DNA from: Chara braunii
Taxonomy: Eukaryota; Streptophyta; Charophyceae; Charales; Characeae
Reading direction: 5' to 3'
Length of the DNA stretch: 64,000 nt
Assembly: GCA_003427395.1 (NCBI GenBank)
Contig: BFEA01000136.1
Coordinates: forward strand, 2,304,504-2,368,503
Positions 11,411 through 22,527 of the stretch are shown one piece after another. Both the position numbers and the translations under genes were made by a program. Below the pieces are notes generated by a model. It saw nothing but the letters and a program-made list of their open reading frames with translations. It was not told where the DNA came from and did not search any database. Each line of letters starts with the position of its first letter. Position 1 is the stretch's first letter.

Positions 11411-11429
11411 GTGTTTCCCGAGCTACAAG

Positions 11430-13182
11430 CCTGGGAATAAGGTGCCCCCATCTTAGGAGTTATCGTTTGCGTGACCTTTGCGTTCTGGCACTTGTACTGC
11501 GAGTGTCCGTATTCCCCGCAGTTAATGCAGCACCACACACTCGACGGTCCCGCCACACGTCTTGATCAAGACATGCCTTAACCTAATCAGCCACTTTGGT
11601 CTGATTGGAGGCGGCCTTCCCTTGACTCTTTGGTTGGCCCTTCACTCGGCCACCAGCCTTAGCCTTAACTACTGCGGCGAGGGTGCTACCCTCAGCGGTC
11701 TCCTCGCCGTCGTACTCTGAAATGTCCAGCAGGTCTGTGAGCTCGTATTTGGGTCCCATCGGACTCGACCATCAACAATTTAGCCCCCTTCTTCATCCAT
11801 TCCTGCGGACTCTTCTTCTTCCTTGTGTCATTCTGAGAAGGTTGAGCGTTTCCTAGAGTGGCCTCCAAATCTAAGGCTTTCCTAGACAACGTCTCCAAGG
11901 AGTGATACTCGAGGCGACAAACGTGGTCAATAGGAACTGGTTGTTGTAGTTTATACCGGGAATGACGATGAGGCTCTCTATGGTAGTCGTAAGCTCCCTG
12001 ACTGACTTGAACTTTCGTTGGTCTAGTCTGTTTATCGCATCAGTGGCCATTTGTGCCTGCTGAGGATTGTGCCAACGAGCTTCTACCATTTCCATGAACT
12101 GGTCTAACACAATTGTTCTATCCCAGTCCGCCATGCATTTGGGTCACTACATCATCCAGCCACTTGGCTGCCTTACCCTCGAGGTAAGATGCAACAGTAA
12201 TCACCTCCTCGTCCTGCAAAGTCCTCTTTGCCTTCACCCAAACCGGAACTGTTCTCAACCAAGTGTTGAGCTCTTCGTCCTTCTTCTCGCTCGAAAAGGC
12301 AAGAGGCGGTTTCATAGGGGTCTTATGATACCAAAGACCTTGCGACTGTCCCTGTGGAGGAACAGGTTGTTGCGGTGGTGTAGCTCCCACTGCTGGACCC
12401 GAAGAAGAAGCAACAGTCTGTGAGACTGCTGCAGATGTGCCACTTGGTTGTGTGCCAGCTTGTACGGGAAAGGGGCCAGACATCGCCGTTAACGGCAACG
12501 ACGACTGTGCTGGTGGCCTAAATCCTGGCCTTTGCAAAATGTCCAGGATCTGGTCTAGGGTGTTCTGCATAAAGTCCAATCGGCTGTCCACGTGCGCATG
12601 CAACGACAACATATGGTTCTTCAATATTTCTATTGAGTCATACAGTCCTGACTTATCCATACCCTCTAACTCAGCTTTGTCTCCCTCTAACGTGTCAAGC
12701 CTGGCTGTTCTATTTTTAATTTCTCTTTCTCTATCAGTTGCTTGCTTCGGTTCCCTCTCTAATCGTTCACGGATCCTTTCGACCTGTTGGAGCTCTCTAA
12801 GCTCCCTTTCGCGTGGGGTCAACGGGCTGAACTGCGAGCCCGCCATTTGACTTGTAGACTGCCGAGAACCTACTGAATTGGAAGTACCCATGGACCCTGT
12901 GGGCATTCCCAACATGGTCCCATTGGTCCCAGACGAGGACGCAACCGAGGATGCTGCTGCAGAAGACATGGCTACTGCCTTGGCTGCTGCTGCAGCCTGT
13001 TCCCTAGGTACGGCGTTCGCTGTTTCCCTAGCTGCTGCTAGTGCACGGGCTCTGCGTTTGGCACGAAGCCATCCTTCGTCTCCAGGTTGTAGGGTCTGAA
13101 ACACGTGCGGGATCCTACGTGATCTCGAACGTGTCAGTCTTGCATCGTCAATTGTTCCCTCATCGACGTCTGACCCGTTCAT
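11430..13182 (-). pseudogene. E1 gag
   Basis: The start is set at ATG 13182-13180. The N-terminal third is Ala/Ser/Arg-rich. A coiled coil (ERELRELQQVERIRERLE and following) precedes a Pro/Gln-rich spacer. The capsid-type Retrotrans_gag segment follows (LNTWLRTVPVWV, then ASYLEGKAAKWLDD, then VEARWHNP). A zinc knuckle CINCGEYGHSQYKC (CX2CX4HX4C) lies at 11488-11529. Frameshifts near 12130 and 11890 break the reading frame. Gag packages the RNA and forms the virus-like particle. Confidence 0.82.
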
Positions 13183-14470
13183 CAATTAGGCAAACATTAT
13201 CTGCACTAGAACCCCCTAGTGGAGCCCTACCACAGCATGTGTCTGACCGGCTCCTAATTTTCTATTAGTAGTTGTGTCCGGCAGGTCCCCTACTTGACCG
13301 ATCAAATGAAAATCTACAGCATTCACAACAGATTGTAAACATAGTCTAGATGTATCTTGATTGGTTCACTTACAACAACATTAGATAGAACTGGCTATGG
13401 TAGTATACAACAGTCCTACTGTAATCTGTCTGTGAGGTGTTAGCAGTCTGTCCACCAACTAATCAAAGATAAAAGAAGACCATGTCGCAGATGTATGAAT
13501 AGTGGGTATAGTTGTGTTTCCTGTTGAGCATCAATTAGAACCTTCCCTTCCCCTCAATCCAACATACCGGTAAGCATCACTGAGCAGCGGTGTCTTCGTG
13601 TGCAATGTGCAATGTCGGCGCACCCCTGTGCCCAAGTCATTGCCGAGCAAGCCAGCCCATCCACTCTTATTTACCCTCGTACGGAACGATCCTTACTGCC
13701 CAATGTGATCTGGCTGATCAGGAGGATTTTAAGGAGAGCCCCCATCTCCGCAGGAATTATTTAACGTCGCAGATAGGACGACGATCACAGCCAGAGTCAG
13801 CATTGAGTCCCCAACCAGAAATGTTTATAGATGGTCTGGTAAGCGTCTCATATGGGCTGGCACACCCGGCAGGACTTCTATCAGCGCAGCAAAGTGCCAA
13901 AATGGACAGCAGCCATCGCATGCGTGACCTACTCCCATTGGGTTGGCATGGTGACCGTGACCCAGTGCTTCGACCAGGGCCCTTCAGAGGCACCGCCCTT
14001 TCTCCTTCCAGATGCTTCCGGGAAGATTGCCGTCTCTCAAGGTAGCGCGCTCAAGACACCTCACCAAAAGAGAGGACTCTCAAGTTGGACTCACTTTCTC
14101 ACGGTAAGAAGAGATTGAGAGAGTAGATAAGGTAAGGGAACAACGTACCTGGAGATAGCTGCCCCCAACCACAGATTTCTCACCAATTGAGCTGAGTGTG
14201 CATTTGATGACCGGTCTTGGCCTCGGTACCACTCACANCGNAATGCAGTGCCACCTCAGCCGAATGCCACATCAGCATGCTCTCATCACCAATCATACAT
14301 TCCGCCTGTCACCACGGCAATCAATGCCGTCTTAGCCTTCCGGTGCACACCTCTCTACCCAGGCTGTGCGCCTAATATGGCCTGACGTCACAAGAACCAA
14401 CTGCGAAGAAGCATCGTCAACGCACCAAGTCTGTATAACGCCAGCGCACCTAGGTAAGTGGCGAATCAAA
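13183..14470 (-). other. E1 5' leader between PBS and gag
   Basis: About 1.3 kb of untranslated leader. I see no conserved ORF. Several short open frames exist on both strands but none resembles a known domain. Confidence 0.6.
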
Positions 14471-14485
14471 CCAGCTCTGATACCA
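14471..14485 (-). promoter_or_regulatory. E1 primer-binding site (tRNA-iMet)
   Basis: The minus strand reads TGGTATCAGAGCTGG, the standard plant initiator-tRNA-Met complement, 3 nt inside the 5' LTR. Confidence 0.92.
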
Positions 14486-14488
14486 AAA

Positions 14489-15588
14489 TGCAAGGAACAT
14501 GAATATGGACGAAGCACAGAAATCCAGATTGCAAAATCACACTGAAGTCCAAGTAGTCAAAGCAAGAGCAGATAGCACAATGGAACCGAGTAACCATCCA
14601 TTTGAGAACGATACAGAAGAATCGTGAGTCAATGTCCAAGCCCAACAGGGCAACACCAACAGTATAACCCAATGTAGCTCTCTCTCTTGAATAGCGCCAG
14701 GCGCCCTACCTACTCTACAGCCTATCACTACAACTACAGTGTGAAAGCAACCAGACAACTTGACGACCAGCGAGTGATGATGTCAACACCAATGCCGACC
14801 TCCCTCCTCCACCAGGTACGTCTCCTTCTTCACCCACACTCTCCCTTGTTATCCCACACAGCGCCCTTCACCTCCGAAGAACCACCATCGCCCTCACCTC
14901 CCATGCGCCCTCGGGCAGCCCGGCTATGGCCGCCAGCGCCCTATGTACAGGCAGCGCCCTACTGCCTAGCGCCTGCCTGTCTCGCACCTCAGCCTAGCGC
15001 AGCGCAGCAGCTCGCATTAGCGCAGCGTGCCGGCATTGCCCGCAATGGCCAAGATCCCTGCCCACTCGCCTTGCTTGCCTATATGCCAGTGTTGTGTGTG
15101 GGTGGCCTCCCTTCAGCCTGCGTCTGGGCCCCAGTACCTGAACCCAGGCCCGATGCAGTTGGGGCCCGGGAGATGCAGTTGCGCCTCTTTCATCAAGGCC
15201 TGCGGCCAGATTCAGATAGTGGGCCGATTTACCATTGGCATTTTCGGCCTCTATATCCAGCATGCATTGTCGGCCTCACGTTTATGTGCCCAGGGCCTAA
15301 CCAACTCAGGGGCCCTGGGATTTCCANGGCCTCACGTTTATGTGCCCAGGGCCTAACCAACTCAGGGGCCCTGGGATTTCCACATTTGCAGAGATCCGAG
15401 ACTCGGTGCACTCCAACCAACTGGCGTGCTGCAACTGTATGGACCCCACTTCGTGAAATGTTTGCGCAGAGGGCTCTTGTTGATTTGCTGGCCCGCCTTC
15501 ACTTAGGGCGGGCACGAGGCTTGCTAGGGCCTTAGCCCAGAACATGTACATCATGGCAAGGCCCCTTCTTGAGGGCTCAATCCTCACA
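14489..15588 (-). repeat. E1 5' LTR
   Basis: Near-identical to 6723-7766 and 56 bp longer, because a block containing 'ctcacgtttatgtgccc' is duplicated in tandem across 15275-15385 with an ambiguous base at the junction. That duplication may be an assembly artefact. It promotes minus-strand transcription of E1. Confidence 0.93.
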
Positions 15589-16371
15589 ATTTCACCTTTC
15601 ACTATAAAAGGGTTTCTGCCCGATTAGTTGGTCCTAAACGGGTTTCCCATTTGTTGTAGTCCCAGAAAGTGCCTGTCTAGGATTAGTCATAGTGGAGTTT
15701 GCCATTTACTTGCATTTTGAAAAAAATAAAATAAAAAATAAAATAAAAGTTCTGTTCCAGCCAATGGCTCCATCACATAATGAATTCACAGGATGCTCTT
15801 TAAAAATTGAAAAAGAAAAAGAAACAGAAGAAAAAAAGGTTACTCTAATAATGCGGTTTCTACTAACTTTCTACTAACTTTCTACTACTTTCTAGGATTT
15901 AAAAACATTTTATGCGGTTTCGAGTAACTTTCTACTACTTTCTAGGATTTTTAAACATTTTTTAGACGTGTATAATCAGGTCCTTAATCAGTCCCAGTGG
16001 ATTCTACAGATATCACTTCTTGTCCGTTCGATTCGAAATTTGGGGATTCTACAGATATCACTTTTTGTCCGTTCGATTCAAATTTCGGGGGTACTTGCTG
16101 CAAGTATCTTGATCATGGTGGACTATGTACTTATCCGGTAGAATCAGATCTGTTTTCATCCCTCGGGTCTGCCCAGGTACATCTGGTGCTGCCTATGTTT
16201 TCATCCCTCAGGTCTGCCCAGGTACATCTGAATCAAATTTCACTATGTACATCTCTGGGACTAGGTGCTGCCTATGTTTTCATCCCTCAGGTCTGCTGGC
16301 CATATGCTTTCTGTGTACATTTCATGGGCCGGCTCCTACCCGCTGTGAATATTAAGCCGAACTGACTCTGT
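15589..16371. other. Intergenic DNA with short tandem duplications
   Basis: No gene is seen. A ~45-bp tandem duplication (gattctacagatatcact..ttgtccgttcgatt) lies at about 16000-16090. A block with 'gttttcatccctc.ggtctgcc' is repeated three times between 16152 and 16300. Confidence 0.6.
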
Positions 16372-17380
16372 TGCAAGGAAAATAAGCAACAGCGAGATGA
16401 CAATTCCAGATTACACCATCACATTGAAAGCCAGATAGTCACACCGTGTCCAGAGAGGAGCATTGTACACCAATGGAGGTTCGTAGTACTGAAAACCAAT
16501 GTCATGGAGAGCATACTCTCTCCTCATCAACACAAGAGTCCAGTCCCTTCACTCTCCTACTTAGCGCTCAGTGCCCAGCCTACTCCTAACACAGCTACTA
16601 CAGCCTACTAATTGACAATGCAACTGTTGACATCAGCAGCAGCCCGAAGTACTTGAAGATGTCGCCCATGCAGACCATCGCCAATACAAGGTAAGTGCCC
16701 TCACATCATCATCATCATCATCATCCTTCACCTATCCCCTGACTTTCCTCCCACGTCTGTCCTCTCTCATACCCGAAGACCACCGCTGCGTCTCAATGTA
16801 GACCAAGCCCACCAGCTATGGTGGCTGGGCTATGGCGCTGCCCTCAGCAGCACCCTTCTTCCCTGCACGACCGCACGTGCTGCACCTCGCCTCTCAGCGC
16901 CAGCCAGCAGCCGCGAGCTCTTGCTCCAGCAGCGCTGCCGCTAGCATGCAAGTGCCTGAATGAGGCTGCCATTGGAGGAAAGAGCTGGCCTGCTCGCGCA
17001 GCCTGGCTGCACTGGCCTGGGCCCAGAAGCTTCCGGAAGGCCCCAGGAGGCTGCCTGTGTACAGCAGCTACTGGGCTGCTGGGCCTCATTCGGTTGGGCG
17101 CCCAACTGTCTCTGTATGAGGCTGCGAATCACGCCCAGGGCCTGCATTCTTTGGAAAAGCCCGGAAGGGCTTGAAAATGTCTTTGTTGCCCGGCCTGAGT
17201 TTCTCTCAACCAACTGGCATGTTGTAACTGCCTGGACCCCAAATATGAAATTGACAGTCGAGGGCCTCTTGCGATATGTCAGGCCCGCCTTCACTTAGGG
17301 CGGGCACCTCCGCCTTCACTTAGGGCGGGCAATGCTGTAAACAGGGCCCCATAGGCCTACCGAGGACCCTGATCCTCGCA
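16372..17380 (-). mobile_element. Solo LTR related to E1
   Basis: It starts tgcaaggaa like the E1 LTR, keeps the blocks 'ccagatt.ca', 'tcacattgaa' and 'agtcac', carries the gcccgcc hairpin and ends tcctcgca. Both sides carry the 4-bp target duplication ctgt (16368-16371 and 17381-17384). There are no PBS, PPT or internal genes, which is typical of LTR-LTR recombination. It is clearly more diverged from E1 than the E1 LTRs are from each other. Orientation is inferred from E1. Confidence 0.85.
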
Positions 17381-18257
17381 CTGTATATAATAATAAAAAA
17401 AATGATGACCAGTATTACCATTACTAAATTAAAAAAATATTAAATCTGTCTGGCGGGTGGCAGTTTGCCCCTGCTCCAGTAGTGTCTGAATTACAAGGCT
17501 GGAACCCTCTGTTTGCTGTGCTGTATACGAAAGAGAAGGCCCAACGTTATTTTTTATTATTATATGTATCTTGGTGGTATGTGATTCGGGGTCTGATATG
17601 TATACATCTTGGTTGTATCTGATTTGTATCTGGTATGTATACCCGATTCCGTTAGGATTAAAAATTTAAACTCGTAATGACTGGATTACCAGAATTTGCT
17701 TGCTTGTTTCTTTCGCCAAAGACAGCAGGTGAAAAGGGGCATTCTTGTCATCAAAAAGGGTATTTCTGCAATTCCATGAAAGAAGTTGGTAGGGCATCGT
17801 TGCAATCGAAAAAGGGTATCTATCTATTTCTGCATGCATTGAAAGTTTGTTGTGAAGTGCTGGAACCATTGTTAAAGGGGTATTTCTGCAATCCCCCCCC
17901 TCTCAGAAAAGAATGAAAGAGAGCCCACGTTGATTCATTCTTTAGGGCATATATATTATGCAGGCTGGGATTTGTTTTTCGAATTAGCTCTGGGCATAAT
18001 TATTGCAGTCAGATACATTCAAGTCGGGCTGTAATTGCGGCCAGATACGTCCAGGAAATCAATCCTTACTGTGAGTAACGCTGACTTCGCTGAGTATGCC
18101 TTGAATCCTTATTGAAAAGCTAGGAGTAAGCTTTAAATGAACAGCAATCATCTCATAAAATCTGGTTTTAAATTAAAGATATCATCTCATAAAATCTGGT
18201 TTTAAATTAATGGTGCCCAAGACTTGTGCCGAGAAATGCAAATTTGGCTTTTTTGGG
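17381..18257. other. Upstream flank of the WD40-kinase gene
   Basis: No gene is seen. A short phrase, aaagggtatttctgcaat, recurs three times between 17750 and 17895. 'atctcataaaatctggttttaaatta' is repeated directly at 18150 and 18184. Confidence 0.55.
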
Positions 18258-18390
18258 ACAATGGGCCTCGCTCCACTGCTTGTGAAATGCACAAAAGACA
18301 AAAATCATGCCGATGTATCTTTCCATGTTCTAACGGAAAATTCACTCTCGTTTTGCACATTTCGAGAGTAGTGGAGCGAGGCCCAATGTC
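18258..18390. repeat. 133-bp foldback (inverted-repeat) element
   Basis: The left arm (about 18258-18297, caatgggcctcgctccact...gcacaaaa) is matched by an inverted right arm (about 18351-18390, ttttgcac...agtggagcgaggccca) with about 6 mismatches over ~40 bp and a loop of ~50 nt. It is either a MITE or a structured promoter element; it lies 245 bp upstream of the gene start. Confidence 0.75.
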
Positions 18391-18636
18391 GTGATTATTT
18401 TTTGGAATTTGCCTCTGGTTTTGTCCAGAAAGCGCCCTGCAGAAAAACAGTATATGCCGGCAAGGTGTTCACACAGCCGCGTCTCTAAGGCAACTGAAGT
18501 GCAACGCGGGAGCGCAGCGCCCTGAGCTCAGTACGGCGAATAGCGGTGTGGTAGTAGCGCAGGGGCAGCATGCTTCACGAGCACGCTGAGTAGTAGTAGC
18601 AGTGGCAGAGCAGGGCGTGGTGCTCCCTCGGTGAGG

Positions 18637-21552
18637 ATGGCTGATGGTAATGAATGCGGGGAAACGGAAACAGGGCCTCAGCTGCTGCGCAAACTTGATA
18701 TAACCTTGCCTGACTCTTCATGGGCGCCTATGGTGCAGATTGATGTGCACCCTCATGAGCCATGGGTTCTATGCACACGTACCGGTTGTTCCCTACTCCA
18801 AGTCTGGAACTACGAAGATGGGACACAGGTCGCCTCCGGGGAAGTTCAGGAGAGAGTTGGCGAAGCAAAATTTCTGATGCAGAGAGACTGGTTTGTGGTG
18901 CAGGATTACTCTCGCAGACGCTTTGACATCTATGAAATGAAATCTTCAAACTGGCAACACGTAACACGCGTAGAGCAATCACCGGATTCTGCAAGTGTGT
19001 ATGGATCCATGGCTGTCCACGAGAGCTTACCCTACATACTGACCTCTAACGGCTCAGCTGTCATTTTACTACACTGGCGCCAGAATTGGGAGGAGATTCA
19101 ACTCGGACATCATTGCGAAGGGGTGACTGCAGTGGCATTTCATCCAATAGAGTCGGGTATCTTTGCAAGCTCAGGATACGATTACACTATCAAGATATGG
19201 GATGTGGACAGCATGTCCATCATTCGGACGTTCTACACTGAACGTCGATCTATTGTGAAAAGTATCAAATTCTGTGGCCGATTCTCGAAAAGGTCTCTGA
19301 TGATTGCAGCACACTGTGCAAATTCCACAACTCCAGGCGTAGCAAGGGTCTTCGATTTTAGAAGAGGAGTTTGCCTTGCCGAACTGACGGGGCATTCAGC
19401 GGGTTTCACGTCAGCCTTTCTGCATCCACGATTGCCTTACCTTTTTAGCGCATCAGGAGATGGGGAGATTAGAGTATGGAGTGAGCTGGACTATCATCTG
19501 GTGGCATCGTATATCTGCGAATCCACTTTTCTTACAGGCATTGCTCTCTGCAAAAACTCGGATCTGCTCATTGTTGGTGGTTTGGAAACGTTCTCTGTGA
19601 TGGAGGTAAAGGGAGGAAGAAAAACATGGGTGTCGGAGACGAGGATGGAGGAGCGGGAAAAGGAAGCAGCCCATGCCAAGCTGGACCTCGAGACAAAAAT
19701 CAGAAATGTTGTAGTGGGAATGGAACTCAAGCGTCAGAGCGAAATTATTGACGACTTGAGAGCTCAGCATAAGGAGGAGGAGAGAACTCAAGCAGAGAGG
19801 GTGGTGAAGCTGGAGTTGGCGGTGAGCGGTTTGAAGGCAGCGGTACAGAGCCTGGAGGCAGAAGGAACGAGCGTAAAGGATGAGAGGGCTGCACTTCTAG
19901 AGAAGCTTGAGAGGTCCGAGCTCGAGCTCAAGACAAAAATCAGAGGTGTTGTAAGCAAAATGAAACTGAAGTGCAGGAGTGAAATTATCGATGACTTGAG
20001 AACCCAGCATCAGGAGGAGATGAGAGCCCAAGCAGAGAGGGTGCTGGCGCTGGAGTTGGTAGTGAACGGTTTGAAGGCAGTGGTGCAGACCCTGGAGGCG
20101 GAAGGAACGAGGATGAAGGACGAAAGGGCCGCACTTCTCGGCAAGCTTGAGATGTCAAAGCTACAGTGCGAGAAAGTGATCGAGGAGTTCAGAGCCAATC
20201 ATCAGCCAAATGAGAAGGCCCAAAAGGAGAGGCAGCAGCCCCAGGGCCTGGGGACGGAGGCGGACAAGTCTGAAACAGGAGCTGAAGAGCTAAAGACTGT
20301 TGTGGAGAAGAAGCTTGAAATGACAATGCTGAGGGTTGAGCAGCTGGAGTGTGAGAGAGCTGAACTGCTTAAGGGACTAGATAAATCTGACAAAAGGATC
20401 GAGAACCTGGAGAGCAAGATGGAGCTTGCTGTAGAAAAGCTTGAAAGATCGGTGCTGAGGAGTGAAAACCTCGAGTGCGAGAGAGCCGAACTCCTCGAGA
20501 AATTAGAGAAATCTGACAAAAGGATCGAGAAACTGGCGCAAAGGTTTGCCGAAGAGCTTTCTCTGCAAGAGCCGCTTCGAGAATATTCGTTGAGAGAGGT
20601 CCAGGGTGCAACGAACAACTTCGATCCAGAGAACAAGCGCGGCATAGGCAGCCGTGAGGGATCGTGTCTTTACAGAGGGAAACTATGTGATGGTACACTC
20701 GTTTTGGTAAAGAAATCGGGGACCTTGTCATGTATGCAGGAGATGCACCCTGCCAAGTTTAAGACAGAGGTGGTGGATATTTTGCTCACACTACAGCACC
20801 CCCATTTATTAACGCTCTTGGGAGTGTGCTACGAAGGAGGCTGTCTCGTGTTCGAGCACACGCCGAACGGAAGCGTGAAGGAATGGATTGGCAATGTGGA
20901 GAATCCCAGAACAGGATTGCTGCCCTCGCACGTTCGCTTTCGAATAATGGTGGAGGTTGCCAGAGCGGTCCACTTCCTTCATTCGAGTCGATTGGCGAAC
21001 GGTGGTCCCATCATCCTCCGTGCCATCAAGCCAGAAAACATTTTTGTGGATGGCAACTTTGTGGCCAAGATCGGTGATGTCGATCAGGCGCTGCTCGTCC
21101 CAGAAAAACGGGTCACACAAAAGTCAACAAAAGGATCCGAGGACGAGGGCTCAAATTCCACATTCCTGTTCCTACAAGCCAATGCCCAGTATGTGGCCCC
21201 AGAATTGTGGCAGTCGCGGGTGTTCGACGAGAAGACTGATGTGTATGCGCTTGGTGTCACCATTTTGGAGATGCTGACTGGAAAGTTTGGGAGCGCAATC
21301 GGTGTAATCCAAGGCGCTATGGAGGAGGAGGAGGATGCAGCGGCTTTTGAAACAGCCTTGGACCACAGTGCAGGGGCTTGGGATGTTGAGCTGGCAAAGG
21401 AAGTGGCGAAGTTGGGGTTAAGGTGTGTCAGTCTAGATAGACGCAATCGGCCTAACATGATGGAAGAAGGTGTAGGAATTCTTCCTGTGCTGGAGGGAGT
21501 TGCGCTCAAGGTAGTCGTCGCAGAGGCAGCAGAGGTGAACGAGAAACTTTGA
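18637..21552 (+). CDS. WD40 (coatomer beta-prime-like) / coiled-coil / protein pseudokinase fusion protein
   Basis: A single uninterrupted 971-codon frame. I chose ATG 18637 (MADGNECGE); the six bases before it are gtgagg. Residues ~10-320 form a WD40 propeller resembling the N-terminal propeller of beta-prime COP: VDVHP-type IDVHPHEPWVL, VWNYEDG, FHPIESGIFASSGYDYTIKIW and GHSAGFTSAFLHP are all recognisable. Residues ~330-640 are coiled coil with an ~80-residue tandem repeat (RQSEIIDDLRAQH / CRSEIIDDLRTQH). Residues ~648-960 are a kinase fold like plant U-box or receptor-like kinases (REYSLREVQGATNNF, Lys692 in VLVKK, APELW). The catalytic HRD is RAI (Ala796 for Asp) and DFG is DVD (814-816), so it is probably a pseudokinase. 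No membrane segment or signal peptide is visible. The function is unknown; I infer a cytosolic scaffold. Confidence 0.9.
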   Translation: MADGNECGETETGPQLLRKLDITLPDSSWAPMVQIDVHPHEPWVLCTRTGCSLLQVWNYEDGTQVASGEVQERVGEAKFLMQRDWFVVQDYSRRRFDIYEMKSSNWQHVTRVEQSPDSASVYGSMAVHESLPYILTSNGSAVILLHWRQNWEEIQLGHHCEGVTAVAFHPIESGIFASSGYDYTIKIWDVDSMSIIRTFYTERRSIVKSIKFCGRFSKRSLMIAAHCANSTTPGVARVFDFRRGVCLAELTGHSAGFTSAFLHPRLPYLFSASGDGEIRVWSELDYHLVASYICESTFLTGIALCKNSDLLIVGGLETFSVMEVKGGRKTWVSETRMEEREKEAAHAKLDLETKIRNVVVGMELKRQSEIIDDLRAQHKEEERTQAERVVKLELAVSGLKAAVQSLEAEGTSVKDERAALLEKLERSELELKTKIRGVVSKMKLKCRSEIIDDLRTQHQEEMRAQAERVLALELVVNGLKAVVQTLEAEGTRMKDERAALLGKLEMSKLQCEKVIEEFRANHQPNEKAQKERQQPQGLGTEADKSETGAEELKTVVEKKLEMTMLRVEQLECERAELLKGLDKSDKRIENLESKMELAVEKLERSVLRSENLECERAELLEKLEKSDKRIEKLAQRFAEELSLQEPLREYSLREVQGATNNFDPENKRGIGSREGSCLYRGKLCDGTLVLVKKSGTLSCMQEMHPAKFKTEVVDILLTLQHPHLLTLLGVCYEGGCLVFEHTPNGSVKEWIGNVENPRTGLLPSHVRFRIMVEVARAVHFLHSSRLANGGPIILRAIKPENIFVDGNFVAKIGDVDQALLVPEKRVTQKSTKGSEDEGSNSTFLFLQANAQYVAPELWQSRVFDEKTDVYALGVTILEMLTGKFGSAIGVIQGAMEEEEDAAAFETALDHSAGAWDVELAKEVAKLGLRCVSLDRRNRPNMMEEGVGILPVLEGVALKVVVAEAAEVNEKL

Positions 21553-22376
21553 GGTGTGAATGTACTTTGGAAGTTGGGAGATAATTGAGTGTTGCGATGA
21601 TGCGATCATGAAGAACGATGAGGTGGATAAAGTCTTTTAGGTGAAGAAGAGTTTGACTGCGACTCCGGTGTATGTTCATGTGCTCGAAGCTTGCTTGTAT
21701 ACTATTATAATTATACCAATTAGTACTCAAACTCTCGTGTCAGCAGTTTCACAAGAGAAGAGAAGCTATACAGAGACGGGAGAGATTTGGAGGTGAAAGA
21801 CAGACTCTGAGATGTCTAGTGGCTTGAAGCTTTGAACGGGCTTCCTTGTGAGGGTGTCGAAAAATCAAATTGAATATGGAGATTATGTTCAATGGACATC
21901 GCACAGTCGTAGACCGATACAGCAGCCTGACGTCGGGACCACAAATCGCTGGACCAGAGAGTCAGTAGGACTCTCATTTTGTTCCAATTTCAATAGGTGG
22001 TACATAGCTTGCGGGACTACTGACAACAGTGAAGCAGTAAATAGGAGGGGGGAAGGAGGTGGGGGGGGGGAGGGGGAGAAGAAGGATCTGTAATACAACT
22101 GTGACTCCACTATGTTCATGTACTACTGGAAGCTTGTACTATACCAATTACTACTCTCACTCCCGTGTAAGCAGTCACAACAAGAGAAGCTCTGCAGAGA
22201 CGGTTGAGGCGACAGAGGAATGAAATGAATCCCTGTAGAATTGTGTAAATCGGTTTGACTGCATGATGTATGTAAGTGCACGTATATGCTGGAGTCCTGT
22301 GAGCAGGACAATCTTTGATGCTTTATCATAGCAGCTGGGGTTATCACTTACAGTATCATTGGCTAGAAGAGTCTGT
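21553..22376 (+). repeat. Gene 3' flank with a ~440-bp direct duplication
   Basis: The block 'gaagctt....actataccaattactactc...cgtgt.agcagt..caa.aagagaagct' occurs at about 21690-21780 and again at about 22128-22200, and parts recur near 22250. The duplicated unit begins just after the stop codon, so it probably includes the gene's 3' UTR. No ORF of interest is seen. Confidence 0.6.
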
Positions 22377-22436
22377 AGACTGTAGAGGGTTCAGCCTTCT
22401 GATGAGTCAGTTGGTGAAACTCCAACAAGATAGTCT
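22377..22436 (+). ncRNA. Hammerhead-ribozyme-like motif A (type III layout)
   Basis: Stem III 5' strand AGACTG with cleavage-type triplet GTA. Stem I is GAGG/CCTT closed by a GTTCAG loop. The core CTGATGA is perfect. Stem II is GTTGG/CCAAC with a 7-nt loop. The second core box is AAGA in place of GAAA, and the stem III 3' strand is AGTCT. Two core substitutions probably inactivate it. It shares stem-loop I exactly with motifs B and C. Confidence 0.65.
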
Positions 22437-22527
22437 GTCATAGCCCCTTGTCTGTTGTCTCTTCTCCCTCCCTGGCATAGCGCCTTGTCTGTTGTCTCTT
22501 CTCCCTCTCTTCCAGTAGAGGGGGAAG
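22437..22527 (+). repeat. 42-bp tandem duplication after motif A
   Basis: 'catagc.ccttgtctgttgtctcttctccctc' occurs twice in tandem. A diverged version of the same block follows motif B at about 22955-22985, so motifs A and B lie in direct repeats of at least ~110 bp. Confidence 0.75.

Larger units (their letters stand above)
6723..15588 (-). mobile_element. E1: full-length Ty3/gypsy chromovirus-like LTR retrotransposon
   Basis: This is an 8.87-kb element read on the minus strand. Both ends are ~1.05-kb direct repeats with TG...CA termini. A tRNA-iMet primer-binding site lies 3 nt inside the 5' LTR and a purine tract abuts the 3' LTR. Both flanks carry attt (6719-6722 and 15589-15592), a 4-bp target duplication; a 5-bp aattt reading is possible if one terminal base is reassigned. 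The internal order is gag, zinc knuckle, protease, RT, RNase H, integrase and a chromodomain-like tail. LTR copies differ at only scattered positions, so insertion looks fairly recent. Coding capacity is already broken by several frameshifts and stops, so this copy is non-autonomous. Confidence 0.93.
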
